Source: Oxytricha trifallax
Lineage: Eukaryota > Ciliophora > Spirotrichea > Sporadotrichida > Oxytrichidae
Direction of reading: 5' to 3'
Length of the DNA stretch: 64,000 nt
NCBI GenBank assembly: GCA_000711775.1
Contig: ARYC01019692.1
Span: forward strand, 1-64,000
A program made the position numbers and the translations under genes. This document shows, piece after piece, positions 1 through 10,959 of the stretch. The number at the start of each line of letters is the position of its first letter. Position 1 is the stretch's first letter. A model generated the notes under the pieces. It had not been told where the DNA came from. It ran no database searches and saw only the letters and a program-made list of their open reading frames with translations.

Positions 1-489
1 AAATAAAGCTTCAGCCAACTGTATGATTTATCGTTTTGCATATCATTCATTTGGAAGACTATCTCTTTGGTTGTTTGCACATACTTTATCGAGATATTTT
101 CAAACCCCAAGAAGTTCAAGAACTTTGCAAGAGTCTTCACGTAATCGTCTTCATCGTCTTTGAATGATAAGATACCCTGTTTTATGATCTGGTTCATTTA
201 GTTGTAATACTGAAAGTATGAAGCTGTACTATTACTATTCAGCAGGTCTTAGCGCCCAACACCAATATAATTCAAGTTTGACTCAGAGTTTAGTCTTAAA
301 TTTAAAACTTTTGCATTATCAATCCAAGGTTCAGAATTTGACTTTACTGATTGCGATCCATGGTCTTGCTTGCTATTCTTTGCTGATTGTACCTTCTGTG
401 GTGTTATCACGCAATCAACTTCTGAATGAAGGCCAAAGTCTACTTAAACTGCTTTTATAGTAAACTGTTGAAATTCAGCAGCATGATTC

Positions 490-1013
490 AGATTCAAGAC
501 CAAATACTTCATTAGCTGGGTTGATTTTAAAATAAGGAATCTAAAGATTGAACTCAATGCAAGACAAGCTTTTAGATTGACTGTTGGTCTTAGCATAATT
601 TATCTTAATGTTGAACAGGATAAGTAGCATGGTGCAATATTTATCAATAGCGATGTTGTTAAAACCTCTAATGATTCTCACACATCTATACTAATCCCAG
701 TGATTACAACAAGAGTTTCTGACGATCCAGTACTTAGTTCCATTTTCAACACCATAACCAACGACTGAGATATCGTGGACTATATTCTATTCATTAATGG
801 ATCATAACATATGCAGGGGTGTCGTATCGCAAGTGCCAAAGCAATTAATTAAATTTTGGAAAAGTTGACAGTTCTTGCAAAAGTTGATTGGAGCTCATTC
901 AAAACCATTGAAGATGAATCATAGTTAGAGCAAGTATCATCAGTGATCTCAGATTAGTGCATGAATTTATAGGCAGCGATAGCATCGCAAAGATAAACTC
1001 CTCATATATGTGA
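490..1013 (+). pseudogene. left-arm decayed copy of the palindrome-borne gene
   Basis: With TAA/TAG as Gln, 508-768 reads as an open segment containing ISWVDFKIRNLKIELN and ILIPVITTRVSDDPV and then hits TGA at 766-768. The matching right-arm copy has no stop there and continues for about 50 codons, so the left copy is the damaged one. Further in-frame TGA codons occur between 870 and 920. I do not recognise the family. Confidence 0.5.
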
Positions 1014-1655
1014 ACCACTCTTCGTTACCGCCATTTAAACTGATATCTGTTAATTTTAATAATATTATAGACTAATAAATATCAAAGTGTGATTTATATG
1101 ATTTCGATTAATTTTTAAATAATGACTTAACAAGCAGAGGTTTATAATGGTAGAATAGTCTAAAAATTATCACTTTTGACATCGATAAGCATGCCTCCCT
1201 ATAATTGGATGTATAATCTGAGGATCCTTATGATTATGCTGGATTTCATTATAAAAATAGTTTTCAACTAATTTTGATGGATGAATATGATTCTACTATA
1301 TGTTTTTATTGAAAGCAAGACCCAACATACACTGTTGGATCTTCCGCAGGCTGCTTTCAATAAAAACATATAGTAGAATCATATTCATCCATCAAAATTA
1401 GTTGAAAACTATTTTTATAATGAAATCCAGCATAATCATAAGGATCCTCAGATTATACATCCAATTATAGGGAGGCATGCTTATCGATGTCAAAAGTGAT
1501 AATTTTTAGACTATTCTACCATTATAAACCTCTGCTTGTTAAGTCATTATTTAAAAATTAATCGAAATCATATAAATCACACTTTGATATTTATTAGTCT
1601 ATAATATTATTAAAATTAACAGATATCAGTTTAAATGGCGGTAACGAAGAGTGGT

Positions 1656-2190
1656 TCACATATATGAGGAGTTTATCTTTGCGATGCTATCGCTGCCTAT
1701 AAATTCATGCACTAATCTGAAATCAATGATGATACTTGCTCTACCTATCATACAAAATTCAACTTCAATGGTGTTGAATGCGCTCCAATCAACTTCTGCA
1801 AGAATTGCAATAATTTGCAAAGATTTCATAAATTGCTGTTGGCACTGGCGATACAACACCCTGATATGCTATGATCCATAATGAATGTATATATCCACGA
1901 TTTTTTAAAATCCTTTTTTTTTCCAAGGGGTCGTTGGTGATGGTGTTGAAAATGGAACTAAGTACTGGATTGTCAGAAACTCTTGTTGTAATCACTGGGA
2001 TTAGTATAGATGTGTGAGAATCATTAGAGGTTTTAATAACATCGCTATTGATAAATATTGCACCATGCTACTTATCCTGTTCAACATTAAGATAAACTAT
2101 GCAAGGACAAGCAGTCAATCTAAAAGCTTGTCTTGCATTGAGTTCAATCATTAGATTCCTTATTTTAAAATCAACCCAGCTAATGAAGTA
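1656..2190 (-). CDS. uncharacterised transposon-associated protein (right-arm copy, one frameshift)
   Basis: Read on the minus strand from about 2190, the frame carries FKIRNLMIELNARQAF, then GAIFINSDVIKTSND, then ILIPVITTRVSDNPVLSSIF and a basic stretch PLEKKRILKNRGY; it then shifts near 1830 into KSLQIIAILAEVDWSAF ... GRASIIIDFRLVHEF, ending at TGA 1656-1658. The normal amino-acid mix and the matching open frame in the other arm argue for coding. The product is unknown. It runs divergently from the kinase-like gene at 2498. The start is unclear; an intron may lie near 2190. Confidence 0.5.
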
Positions 2191-2497
2191 TTTGGTCTTG
2201 AATCTGAATCATGCTGCTGAATTTCAACAGTTTACTATAAAAGCAGTTTAAGTAGACTTTGGCCTTCATTCAGAAGTTGATTGCGTGATAACAACACAGA
2301 AGGTACAATCAGCAAAGAATAGCAAGCAAGACCATGGATCGCAATCAGTAAAGTCAAATTCTGAACCTTGGATTGATAATGCAAAAGTTTTAAATTTAAG
2401 ACTAAACTCTGAGTCGAACTTGAGTTATATTGGTGTTGCGCGCTAAGACCTGCTGAATAATAATAGTACCGCTTCCTACTTTCAGTATTACAACTAA

Positions 2498-3429
2498 ATG
2501 AACCAAATCATATAACAAGGTATCTTATCATTTAAAGACGATGAAGATGATTACGTGAAGACTCTTGCAAAGTTCTTGAACTTCTTGGGGTTTGAAAATA
2601 TCTAGATCATGTATGTGCAAACAACCAAAGAGATAGTCTTCCAAATGAATGATATGCAAAACGATAAATCATACAGTTGGCTGAAGCTTTATTTAGGGCA
2701 GCACGCCTAAGAATAGAGCGAATCACGAATTCAACTTATTAAAAGACCATAGAGACGCCAAGTTCATTCTGCCTTGCCAAAATCTTTTCTTTGACAGTGA
2801 TGAAAGTTTATTTATTTAAAGCTTCAGAATAAACTAGAAATTCTACCCTCTTGGCAAATTCCTGATGAACTCATCAAAGCTCAAGCATGTTTATAGATTA
2901 AGGATAGCTATAGGAGTATGTATTGCAAATCTGGAACTAATGTAGCGAGGTATATTCGCTCCTCATCAAAACATAATGAGATATCTAGTTGGGCCAACTT
3001 CCTTCAATATGAAAGTGTTGATTGCTGGATTAGATTATGCTTTCAAAAGGATCGACTCTTCAAACCTTGGAGTGGGTTTAGTGTAGTTTCCAAGGAAGTG
3101 CAGCAAGCAGCCAGAGACGACAAATCAATTCACCAGTTCAAAGAATACTTAAATAAACCAGTTGCTTTCATTCTCTACTTAGTGCTAAAGCCAGGTCAAA
3201 ATAAATTGATTCTGAAGGTTTGTAAAGACGAATTTCTTTCTGATGAAGAGAAGGCAGCTCCAGCGTATGGAGGTTAGTTTAGAGGCTATGGCTAAGTTCA
3301 ACGACTCTGGTCTGGCAAGATCACTATAAAAGATGTTGCTAATGAACTCTTAGGCATGATTGAAGCAGACTACCCAAGACATATCATGCACCTTAAGGAT
3401 GAAATCACGTTCTTAAACAACTGTCAGTG
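2498..3429 (+). pseudogene. degenerate protein-kinase-like protein (transposon-encoded, frameshifted)
   Basis: From ATG 2498 the frame reads an acidic start (FKDDEDDYVKTLAKFLNFL), a segment IVFQMNDMQNDKSYSWLKLY, then shifts near 2750 to FILPCQNLFFDSDESL ... LKHVYRLRIAIGVCIANL and MKVLIAGLDYAFKRI, and shifts back near 3100 to SKEVQQAARDDKSIHQF ... ITIKDVANELLGMIEADY, ending at TGA 3427. The order suggests a kinase C-lobe: a helix like the one before the catalytic loop, a strand-loop like the DFG region without the motif, and a C-terminal helix before the end. No HRD or DFG residue is intact, so any catalytic role is doubtful. TBEs encode a kinase-like protein, which is the comparison that prompted this call. 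Confidence in coding is high, in kinase homology moderate. Confidence 0.45.
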
Positions 3430-3639
3430 ACTAATTCGCAAACTATTAATAATCCCTTCCCTAATACATTCACAACCTAATTTATTGCATTCTACTCTAT
3501 AATATTATTCAATTTTCTATTCTATTTTGTGATTGCACTCTCCTCATTGACTAGATAATGCAGCAATCGATTGCAATATTTTCATATATACTTATACCAG
3601 ACATAAATTTGTATTATTATGGGGTTTTATCAAATTTTG

Positions 3640-4560
3640 GGTTTTAAGGTTGTATGGCTCCACCCCTCAGATTGTATGGTTCCAGGAAGATATCCTGAAG
3701 ATATCTCAAATTTCAAATTCTATGAAAATTTAGAAAAATTTCTAATAACTCTGAGTACACTAAGATTCAGAGCACTTCATGCATTAGTATATACTACTAT
3801 AGCAACAATGAACACATCAATGATAAAACATGCTAATTCGATGTGTATGGGTAATATAAGAGACCAAACTTGAAAAATTCTTAGTATTTCTAGTTGTTTA
3901 TAACAGCTTTCAAAGCACCAGTTTGAGTCTCTAACTTCAAACATCGATTTTTGCCTAAGGGCTCTGACTTCAACTCTAATGATGTTTTCGATGCCTCGGA
4001 TGAGATATATGATGATTTGGATGATTTTGGGATGGTTAGGCAAGAGTTGGGTAAGTCAAGTGTATTGGACTTAAGTTTGAGAATAGGTCTAAATTTCAAA
4101 GCTAAACTACAGTTAAGAAGTCAAAAACACTCTAAAGCCAAACGAACATTTTGATACCCCTCTCATCCCAATACTCCCTAACTCAACCAGTCGATCTAAT
4201 TTAGCATAGTAACAGCTCATATAAGTATTAGAGCTTGATTATGGGTGATAAAGATGAATTTAAGATGCCCTTAGGTGTAGGCCTCCACTCTAAGGTTGTA
4301 TGGTTCCAGATGAAGATATCCTGAAGATACCTCAAGGTGGTATGGTTCCACCCCTTAGGTTGTATGGTTCCAGGAAGATATCTCCAAAATTCATGTATTG
4401 GTGTATGAGAAAATCACTAAGTATGTATAGGGATCAATTAGAAGTACCAAAGCTGCTTATTCAAACTACTATGCAAGAATCAACCTAAAGTTGTATGGAT
4501 CCAGGTTGCATGGCTCCGGCTGTATGACTCCAGGTTGTATGGTTCCAAAAATGCCCTATT
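3640..4560 (+). repeat. dispersed 15-bp GGTTGTATGGTTCCA-type repeats, two clusters
   Basis: Units close to GGTTGTATGGTTCCA occur at 3646-3690, 4290-4375 and 4485-4550, often linked to a second module, gaagatatcctgaagatatc. The same two modules recur inside the transposase gene at 9555-9725. Between 3700 and 4280 there are only short unconvincing frames. The spread over three places within 6 kb suggests a repeat belonging to this transposon (possibly a protein-binding or transcribed repeat), but its role cannot be read from the sequence. Confidence 0.75.
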
Positions 4561-5288
4561 TAAGCCAGCGAATTTCATAATTCATTATCACATTAAAAAT
4601 TTCGCAAATTTAGGGCGAAAACCAAACTTTTGCCTCCTCAATTTCTGTGCCCTAACTTTAGACTCCTCCCTATATTATATACTCCCATCATTTTAACATG
4701 CTCCTTCTACTCGGGAGCATTAGGGTCCAGCCGCAGCCTTATGGTTGGATACCCTCCATTTAAGAGTAAAGCGTTCTAAAAAGTAAAGTTTTTTGAAAAT
4801 CTCTCTAACTTGAGAGTGTTTAACTTTAAATGCTAGCCTATAATGGGAACATCAGAGGTTTACTCAACCATCTGTACTAAATAGTAAAACAAACTAATAT
4901 ATAGTCTATAAACTCGTAGTTCAGGAGCTCAACCATAGCTATGGTTGATCAACCTTCCGTTAAGAGTCTTAGAAGTTTTATTGGAGTCAACCAATAATTT
5001 TGGAAATTCTTCTAAATTTAAGATTTTGATAATTAAACAAAAAATCACAATCAAAGTTGCCCTTTCAGATTTAAGTGACTAGAGTATAATAATAACAAGG
5101 AAGTCGTCTTTTACACTATAATTGAGGTAGTTTGTGATAATCTATTGCATTAAGCAATTTTGCAAAATGTAAATCAAGCTCGATTATCAAAGTTAATAAT
5201 CAAAAAAATCAATACTTCCCAAAAGTTAGAGCCGAATATTTAAATGAGTAGAAATCCTACTTAAGCGAGGCAGTTTATAATTAAATTT
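4561..5288. other. intergenic stretch without a clear gene
   Basis: No convincing reading frame found. It holds a pyrimidine-rich tract near 4660-4740 and a short perfect palindrome (caaccatagctatggttg) near 4932 of unknown meaning. Confidence 0.4.
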
Positions 5289-6054
5289 ATGAAATGTTTC
5301 TCCGGTTTGATTAAATAGACATAGTCTTAAATCAACAGATCACTAGGCTGCGATTCAAGAGGATATTGGAATCTTAGAATTCAAAGCCGCGATCCTTCCC
5401 TTGGTGGGGGTATTAAGACACCATTGGAGGCGGTAGTCCTCCTCATTCTATAAATGATGTTATTCGTAATACATTTAGAAATTGGGTACAGAGGACTACT
5501 GAGGAGAAACATTCATCAAACAGCTTTTATCTTAACATTTTAATTATAGGATCGGGTCAGAGAATCAGTTGACATCTATTTGGAAGAAATTAAATCATTC
5601 AGTGATAACCACGTAAGTCTAATTAAACTAATTTTATTTAATTATTTTTTTTCACTTGATCTTTTTACTATAGGCTTTTAATTAAATTGAGATGACACTA
5701 AAAGGAGAGCTCTCATGTCAACCTCGTTCATTTATCAACAACAGCTTCATTATTATTGAAGTTTTTTATCTAAATCACAAATAGTAAATCAGATAATTTT
5801 GGCTGAGTTAGGGTATGTTAGGGTAGTATTAGAATTTAATTTTGTCTCTGGTGTATTATTCTGATTTTTTTTATCCTACTTTGCTTAATTATTGGAAATT
5901 TTTCTTAGTTAAAGTAACAATGCTTGCTTTTTATAATGATATCGAATAAAATCAGCACTTTCTATTATTAGTAGCTATCTTGGATTTTTATATCTAGCAT
6001 GGTTTAATCACTCTTAAATTAAACGGACTATTTACTCAAGCTAAATTAAAATGA
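5289..6054 (+). CDS. uncharacterised spliced gene, about 234 residues
   Basis: From ATG 5289 the frame is open to 5612. It then meets a textbook intron (5613-5673, GTAAGT...CTATAG, 61 nt, phase 0) and stays open to TGA 6052-6054. That gives about 234 codons with no TGA, unlikely by chance. The segment around the splice (DRVRESVDIYLEEIKSF, then EMTLKGELSCQPRSF) looks protein-like; the C-terminal half is very hydrophobic (several LL/VYYSDFFY stretches) and may be membrane-bound or over-extended. A competing frame at 5390-5520 (SPPHSINDVIRNTFRNW) is also attractive, so the first exon may be mis-modelled. It faces the minus-strand gene ending at 6183. No family recognised. Confidence 0.5.
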
Positions 6055-6182
6055 CTATAAGGCAATTTGATAACAACAAGTTAGGTTATTTATTATAGTG
6101 TAGGAATTATTTATGGTGTTTATAAATCACCATCTCATTTTAAAATCATTCTGAATTATTCACTCAATCTTTTGATTTTATA

Positions 6183-6750
6183 TCATACTGTAAAACTGAC
6201 TGATCCAACAAATTCTTAGGGTTCTGGCATTTCATGCGATGTCAACTGCTTCCTCATTTCTTCATCATACTTATCCACAGTCTTTCTGTATTCTCCCTTG
6301 ATTTAGCTATAAATTGCGCGTAAGCGATAGTTTGAATAGTATAATAGTATTGCTTACTCTACCTGTATAAGACTGTCGTTATCAAAGCTGAAGAACCAAC
6401 CGTCTGAAGGATCGTCAGGATCAAGATTAATATACTATTAGTGCATGTGTGGATCCTCCTTCTTGAATGGGTATATCCATACGTTATGATAGCCACACCA
6501 CTTATAGGTTACCACCACAATTGGTTCACTCGGAGCAACCTCCAGAAGTACAACGTTTGAAAATCCACTTTGAGGATCCACCTGAAACTTGAAAGTTCGC
6601 TTGAAGCGTTCATCGATCACCTATACTTGAGGAATGGGTTAACTTTGATGAGTTGCTCACCTTGTAAATCTCCACGATGTATCCACCAGGTGCATGAGCA
6701 GAGTGCTTGAAGGTGAAGCAGTGCTGCTTCGTAAGCTTGCTTGACTTCAT
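6183..6750 (-). CDS. small three-exon gene of the large transposon, unknown function (153 aa)
   Basis: Exons on the minus strand are 6750-6661, 6620-6363 and 6296-6183, separated by introns 6621-6660 (40 nt, GTGAGC..TATAG) and 6297-6362 (66 nt, GTAGAG..TCAAG). Both introns are phase 0 and the joined frame runs from ATG 6748-6750 to TGA 6183-6185. Visible segments: KHSAHAPGGYIVEIYK, FKFQVDPQSGFSNVVLL, TYKWCGYHNVWIYPFKK, EEMRKQLTSHEMPEP. The middle looks like a beta-rich globular domain with aromatic residues. Several TAA/TAG codons are read as Gln. The small size recalls the short accessory protein of TBEs, but I see no similarity to the 22-kDa-type genes at 28646 and 62558. Function unknown. 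Confidence 0.7.
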
Positions 6751-6912
6751 TCTTAAGTTTTATTATAGAATTATATGATTATTACTTAATAATAAATATA
6801 AAGAACTTGTTTAGGTATTAAAGACTATATATTTTACTGATAAGGCTGCGCTTCATTAATACTTGAAGCTCAAAATATAACTACTCTTAATTGTGAACAG
6901 GCGCTGAGTTGA

Positions 6913-7296
6913 TCAACCAAGCTCTTAAGCTTAAGCAGGCCTATACCTAAAGTTCATGTCTTCTATCACAAATCGGATAAGTTCTTAGTTGTCTCCCTTG
7001 TACAGGCCCTCAATCTGAATTGTTCTGATGGTGTGAAAGGCAAGTTGGATGCCGAACACGATTCTGTACTACTCCAGCGATTCATCCATGATTTGAAGGA
7101 CTTGAGTGAGAGAGATTATATCCTGCTTATATAACCATCTTTATTAGCATCATACTATATAGCTGAAATGGTAGAGCTTGTTGTTATTATTGTTGCTACT
7201 CTACTGCTTCTAAAACTTCAAGAACTAATGCTATTCAGTAAGACAATTGCCTTTGCTTAAAATGGATTTTATCACTACTATAGCTACTCTTGCCAT
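6913..7296 (-). CDS. small two-exon gene of the large transposon, unknown function (116 aa)
   Basis: Exon 1 is 7296-7156 and exon 2 is 7122-6913; intron 7123-7155 (33 nt, GTATGATG..AGCAG) is phase 0. The product begins MARVAIVVIKSILSKG, has a Gln/Asn-rich linker (FQKQQSSNNNNNK) and ends in a helical domain (LEQYRIVFGIQLAFHTI, NQELIRFVIEDMNF). It starts divergently from the transposase, whose ATG lies only about 100 bp away, so a shared bidirectional promoter is likely. The family is unknown. The intron, the open frame and the ordinary composition make coding likely. Confidence 0.65.
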
Positions 7297-7393
7297 ATTT
7301 TGGTCATTATTAATCTTGATTATTATATTTAGAGCTCAATAAGAGATTAAAATAATTCTATTAGTTATTATATTAAATTGTAATATATTAAAT

Positions 7394-10300
7394 ATGAAAA
7401 CAACCAAGAAATCATAAAATTCAAGCAATCACTCTGAAATGCATTCGCAGTCTTAGTAAGAATAATCGCTCACCTCGATCGTCAGCGACGATCATCTTAG
7501 CCAGCACTCCTTTGAAAGCATTAAGCAGAGTTGAGTCAAGATTGAAGACAAGCAAATCATAAAGTGGGGGCCTGTAATTTTGGGGAAGAATTTCGTTCAA
7601 GTGGTTGCACCAGCTAAGTATTCGTATAATACGGGAGCTCTCCTCAACTCTGGTGAAGTTCCTCCTCAAGTGGATTCTTTATAAGGAGGGTTAATCATTA
7701 AGATGCCTTTGGATGGTATAGATTCTTACTTAAAGGACATGATTGATATCAAGAGTATACATAACGACGATTCATTGTGCCAATTTCTGGAGCAGTTCTT
7801 GAGTCAATTTCGCAATTCAAAGCAGGTTAGTCAAATTAATTAAGATTTAAGAATCATTCTAATATAATGCTAATTTAGAAACCCAAGTCGATTTAAGAAG
7901 GATAGCCAGTGCAGTTGATATAAACAGGTTTACTCTCTCTTTTAAAGAATAGAATGTAGCTAAACCATGGATTACCGAAGGATTGTAATCCATACCTAAA
8001 ACCTTGAGATGCAAAGCTTGCCCATAAACGATTAGAGATAGTAAGAATGTATATGGAAGATTAGTTGAAGCCAAAGTAAATTTCGAAGAAGTTGCGAGTG
8101 ACAGCAGAGTTTGTATCAAGAACTGTTGAGAAGTTTAAGCATGAGATGAAAAATAGCGTATTCCAACCTTAAGAACCAAAAAAACCTGGCAAGAGGAGGG
8201 AGTGAGATAATGAGCAGCTGGTTGCTGCAGTTGGCGAGTGCATAGAAGAAATGGGGATTTACTAATGTACTGGCAGAAATATTCATAATCGATTGTAAGA
8301 ATTGAAGCTGAGCTCACCATTAAAGTATGCCTTCAAAGTACCATGCATTTCAACAATTCACAAGATTCTCAAGGAGTAGTTTCATCTGAAGTTTGGCAAG
8401 ACAGAGGCAGCGAATGTCAAATACAGAGATCCTGCTTATAACTGTAAACGCCTATGGGTGAGTCGCCTGCTATCATAGTTTCTAAGAGAGGATGCAGTAA
8501 TTATATCAGTGGATGAAAGCAACTTCAGATCTGACTACTTGCCTCCTAAATAGTGGGCACTAAATCAAAAGAGCATTCTTGGCAAGAGGAAGAATAATGA
8601 GAGCAAACTCATCGCAAGTAAAAAGTATAGCAGAATAATCGCGAGCGATAAGGAGCTGCAGTATGGAGAGATGCTGCTTGGCAAGCAGTTGAATGATGAG
8701 TATTCTTAAAAATTATCTTATTCATTGGATGTAGTTTCATCTATAGGATCAAACGATTTACCTGCTTAAAATACTTCTAAAGCCATCAATCTGTAAGCTA
8801 AGGCAAAGGATTCATAATCATCCAAACTTCATTCAAAAATGCAGAGTAAAGCAAGGCCAATTTCAAAACCCCATCCTAGTACCAGTACTTTAAATAAGTT
8901 GGCTAAACAATCGATTTTAAAGAAATCCTAGAAATCATCAAGCAGCTCTATAGTAAGCCATTCCTTAATAGTTTTGATTTACAATTTTACAGAAGTCAGG
9001 CATTTTACAAACTCCACCTCGTTAGAATTTGAAAGCAAAGTAGTAACTAAAGTAGGATCTATCCCCCATACTTGAAGTTGAAGATACTCCCAATAACCAA
9101 TCGAGTACTTTGAAGAAATTCAGAAATTTGAAGTTGCAGAGCACTGCAAAGAAAGTCACTTCAGATGATGAGCAGATCAAACGAATTCATTCAGGGCTCG
9201 CGCCATTGATTGACAAGGTGTCAAAATTAAAATTGTAATCAACTTTAAAGAAATCAAGCAGTTCGCTATTGAGTTAGAGATAGAGAGAATTTGTTCAGCT
9301 CACTCCAAGAAAGCTGTCGCTATCAGTTTTGAGCAGCTCGAATATTGATGAGAGTAAGTATACAAAAGAGAATTTGAAGGTTGATGGTTGTTGCATGATG
9401 ATAGTATCTGATAAAATCGTTCTATTCTTGATAATGTCAAACTATCATACTCAGCTTAGTTTGAGCGATTACTTATCTTTGATAATTTCAAGAATGAGGG
9501 AGATGCAAGTTGAGATGTGAACTCTGGGAATTATACTATGATTGGAACTATTATGATAGATGAAGATACCCTGAAGATATCTCTTGGATTGCATGGTTCC
9601 GCGCTGAGGTTGTATGGCTCCAGGTTGTATGGTTCCTGGTTGTATGGATCCGAGTTGTATAGATCCATGTTGTATGGCTCCACCCTTAAGTTGCATGGTT
9701 CCACCCTTAGGTTGTATGGTTCCAGTTCTCACAAATTCAACAAGTCTCATTTCAAACCACTAATCATGATGCAAACTTCCATCAAACTACTAAGATTATA
9801 ATTCAACTACCGTCCTAAAACCAATTTAACTTTACTCATAGATGACCCATCACAAAATCATAATCAATAAGAAGAATCCAAAGAATGTGATCAACCCTGT
9901 GCATAAATTCCAGATCAAAGTCAGATTAATCTCAATTATAAGCCAATCTCTCAGTATCGATAGGAAATGCTCTCCAATTTAGGCGATTATGGTTTGAGAG
10001 CAAGACAGTTGTCGATTGCTAAGTAAACAGTGAAGAGGTAACAGTATTCTATGGGTTTGATAGCTGCAATCGCAGTTGACAGAGTGGTCTCCACTCAAAT
10101 AATTGAGGGAGCTTTTGATTCAGTGCTGTTTGAGAACTTTATATGTCAGACGCTGAGAAGTATAAGAACTTACAAAGATATATGCAATAAGAAGGTGGTG
10201 CTTTTAATGGATAATGCCATAATTCATAAGTATTCTGAGATGCTTGCGACTGCTCGTCGCTTCAAAGTCAACGTACTCTTCAATGCAGAATACTCGCCCT

Positions 10301-10520
10301 GGCTCAACCCAATCGAACAGTTGTTTGCATACATCAAGAAGAACCTCAAGTAGCAGAACATTAACAGCAAGTAAGCATACTCTCATAACTAACTTATAGA
10401 GTGCAGCTGGTTAAACGCATCCAAGAAATAATAAAAAACATGAGTGAGGATGATGTTCGAGGACTCTGGGCATTCAGTATCAAGAAATGGATACATACTC
10501 TGAGGTATGGCTTTGTATGA
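7394..10520 (+). CDS. DD34E (Tc1/mariner-IS630 class) transposase with three introns; probably decayed
   Basis: From ATG 7394 the frame encodes an acidic, Ser/Gln-rich N-terminus, a helix-turn-helix region (about 8000-8110; LEIVRMYMEDQLKPKQISKK), and the first catalytic Asp in VIISVDESNF (about 8490). A long Ser/Lys/Gln-rich insert follows (8700-9500). The second Asp is in VVLLMDNAIIH and the Glu is in SPWLNPIEQLF; 34 residues lie between them, hence DD34E. Introns 7826-7878 (53 nt), 8953-8992 (40 nt) and 10371-10399 (29 nt) keep the frame; the last exon ends WIHTLRYGFV and TGA 10518. Damage: in-frame TGA at 7532, near 8005 and near 8206, and a frame change at about 9517 where repeats begin. 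Its role would be excision and insertion of the surrounding element, acting in the nucleus. Confidence 0.85.
9555..9725 (+). repeat. in-frame 15/21-bp repeats inside the transposase (LYGS repeats)
   Basis: About eight units of GGTTGTATGGTTCCA type, spaced by 15 or 21 bp, so each step is a multiple of three. In the transposase downstream frame they read LYGS or LHGS repeatedly. They follow the module DEDTLKIS, which also recurs at 4300 in another context. They sit between the first and second catalytic Asp and coincide with the frame change at 9517, so they could be a repeat inserted into the gene rather than an original part of the enzyme. Confidence 0.75.
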
Positions 10521-10546
10521 GATTCTACTCAAAAACAAGAATTGCA

Positions 10547-10900
10547 TCATACATTGAAATTTTTATAAGCGCTTATACCTAATGCATTGTCATTATTACT
10601 GCCTATACTATTTCTGCTACTATTACTGCTGTTATTAATACTATACTTAAAATCAATCTATAAATGTATGTGTATTGCCCGAAATCGCAGTTTTCATAAG
10701 TCTGTTCATACAAGAGTGAATTCTTGACGAATGGCATCAAATTCTGGACAATTTCTCTCTATATAGAAAACTTCTATACACTCAAGGTGAGCACCAGAAG
10801 AGTTGGGCAACACATGCTATAATTGGACAAAATTTGGTTCAAAATCAGATATTTCAAGAATTTAATGGGTTGGTGAGAGAGGAGGTGCACTGAGCATCAT
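10547..10900 (-). CDS. small two-exon gene of the large transposon, unknown function (about 99 aa)
   Basis: Exon 1 runs 10900-10712 (ATG 10898-10900) and exon 2 runs 10657-10547. Intron 10658-10711 (54 nt, GTATGAAC..TTATAG) is phase 0, and the joined frame ends at TGA 10547-10549. The product has a globular first part (ILEISDFEPNFVQLQ, LECIEVFYIERNCPEFD) and an Asn/Ser-rich tail. It converges on the transposase, whose stop is 27 bp away. No family recognised. Confidence 0.55.
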
Positions 10901-10959
10901 GCTATCCAGTTCGATAGGAATTCAGCGAAAAACTAGTAAATTTCCAACTTCTGCTCGAT

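Larger units (their letters stand above)
1..2694. repeat. 2.7-kb near-perfect palindrome (long inverted repeat)
   Basis: The left arm (1-1317) is the reverse complement of the right arm (1352-2694) apart from scattered substitutions and small indels; a 34-nt spacer separates them. The innermost arm bases are gaaagca and tgctttc. The left arm runs off the window edge, so the palindrome is probably longer. Each arm carries a copy of the same protein-coding segment (right-arm copy better preserved), and the right arm also holds the first codons of the kinase-like gene at 2498. Such a structure could be a foldback transposon or an inverted duplication of a transposon end; it could also be a germline palindrome removed during macronuclear development. 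Confidence 0.9.

Noticed and set aside
1651..1881. Plus-strand 76-codon frame in the palindrome arm
   Set aside because: It is the antisense shadow of the minus-strand frame at 1656-1859, which has the more protein-like composition and matches the other arm.
9469..9750. Minus-strand GTIQPGAIQP repeat protein
   Set aside because: Complement of the LYGS repeats; because the repeat length is a multiple of three, both strands stay open, and the plus frame continues into the transposase.
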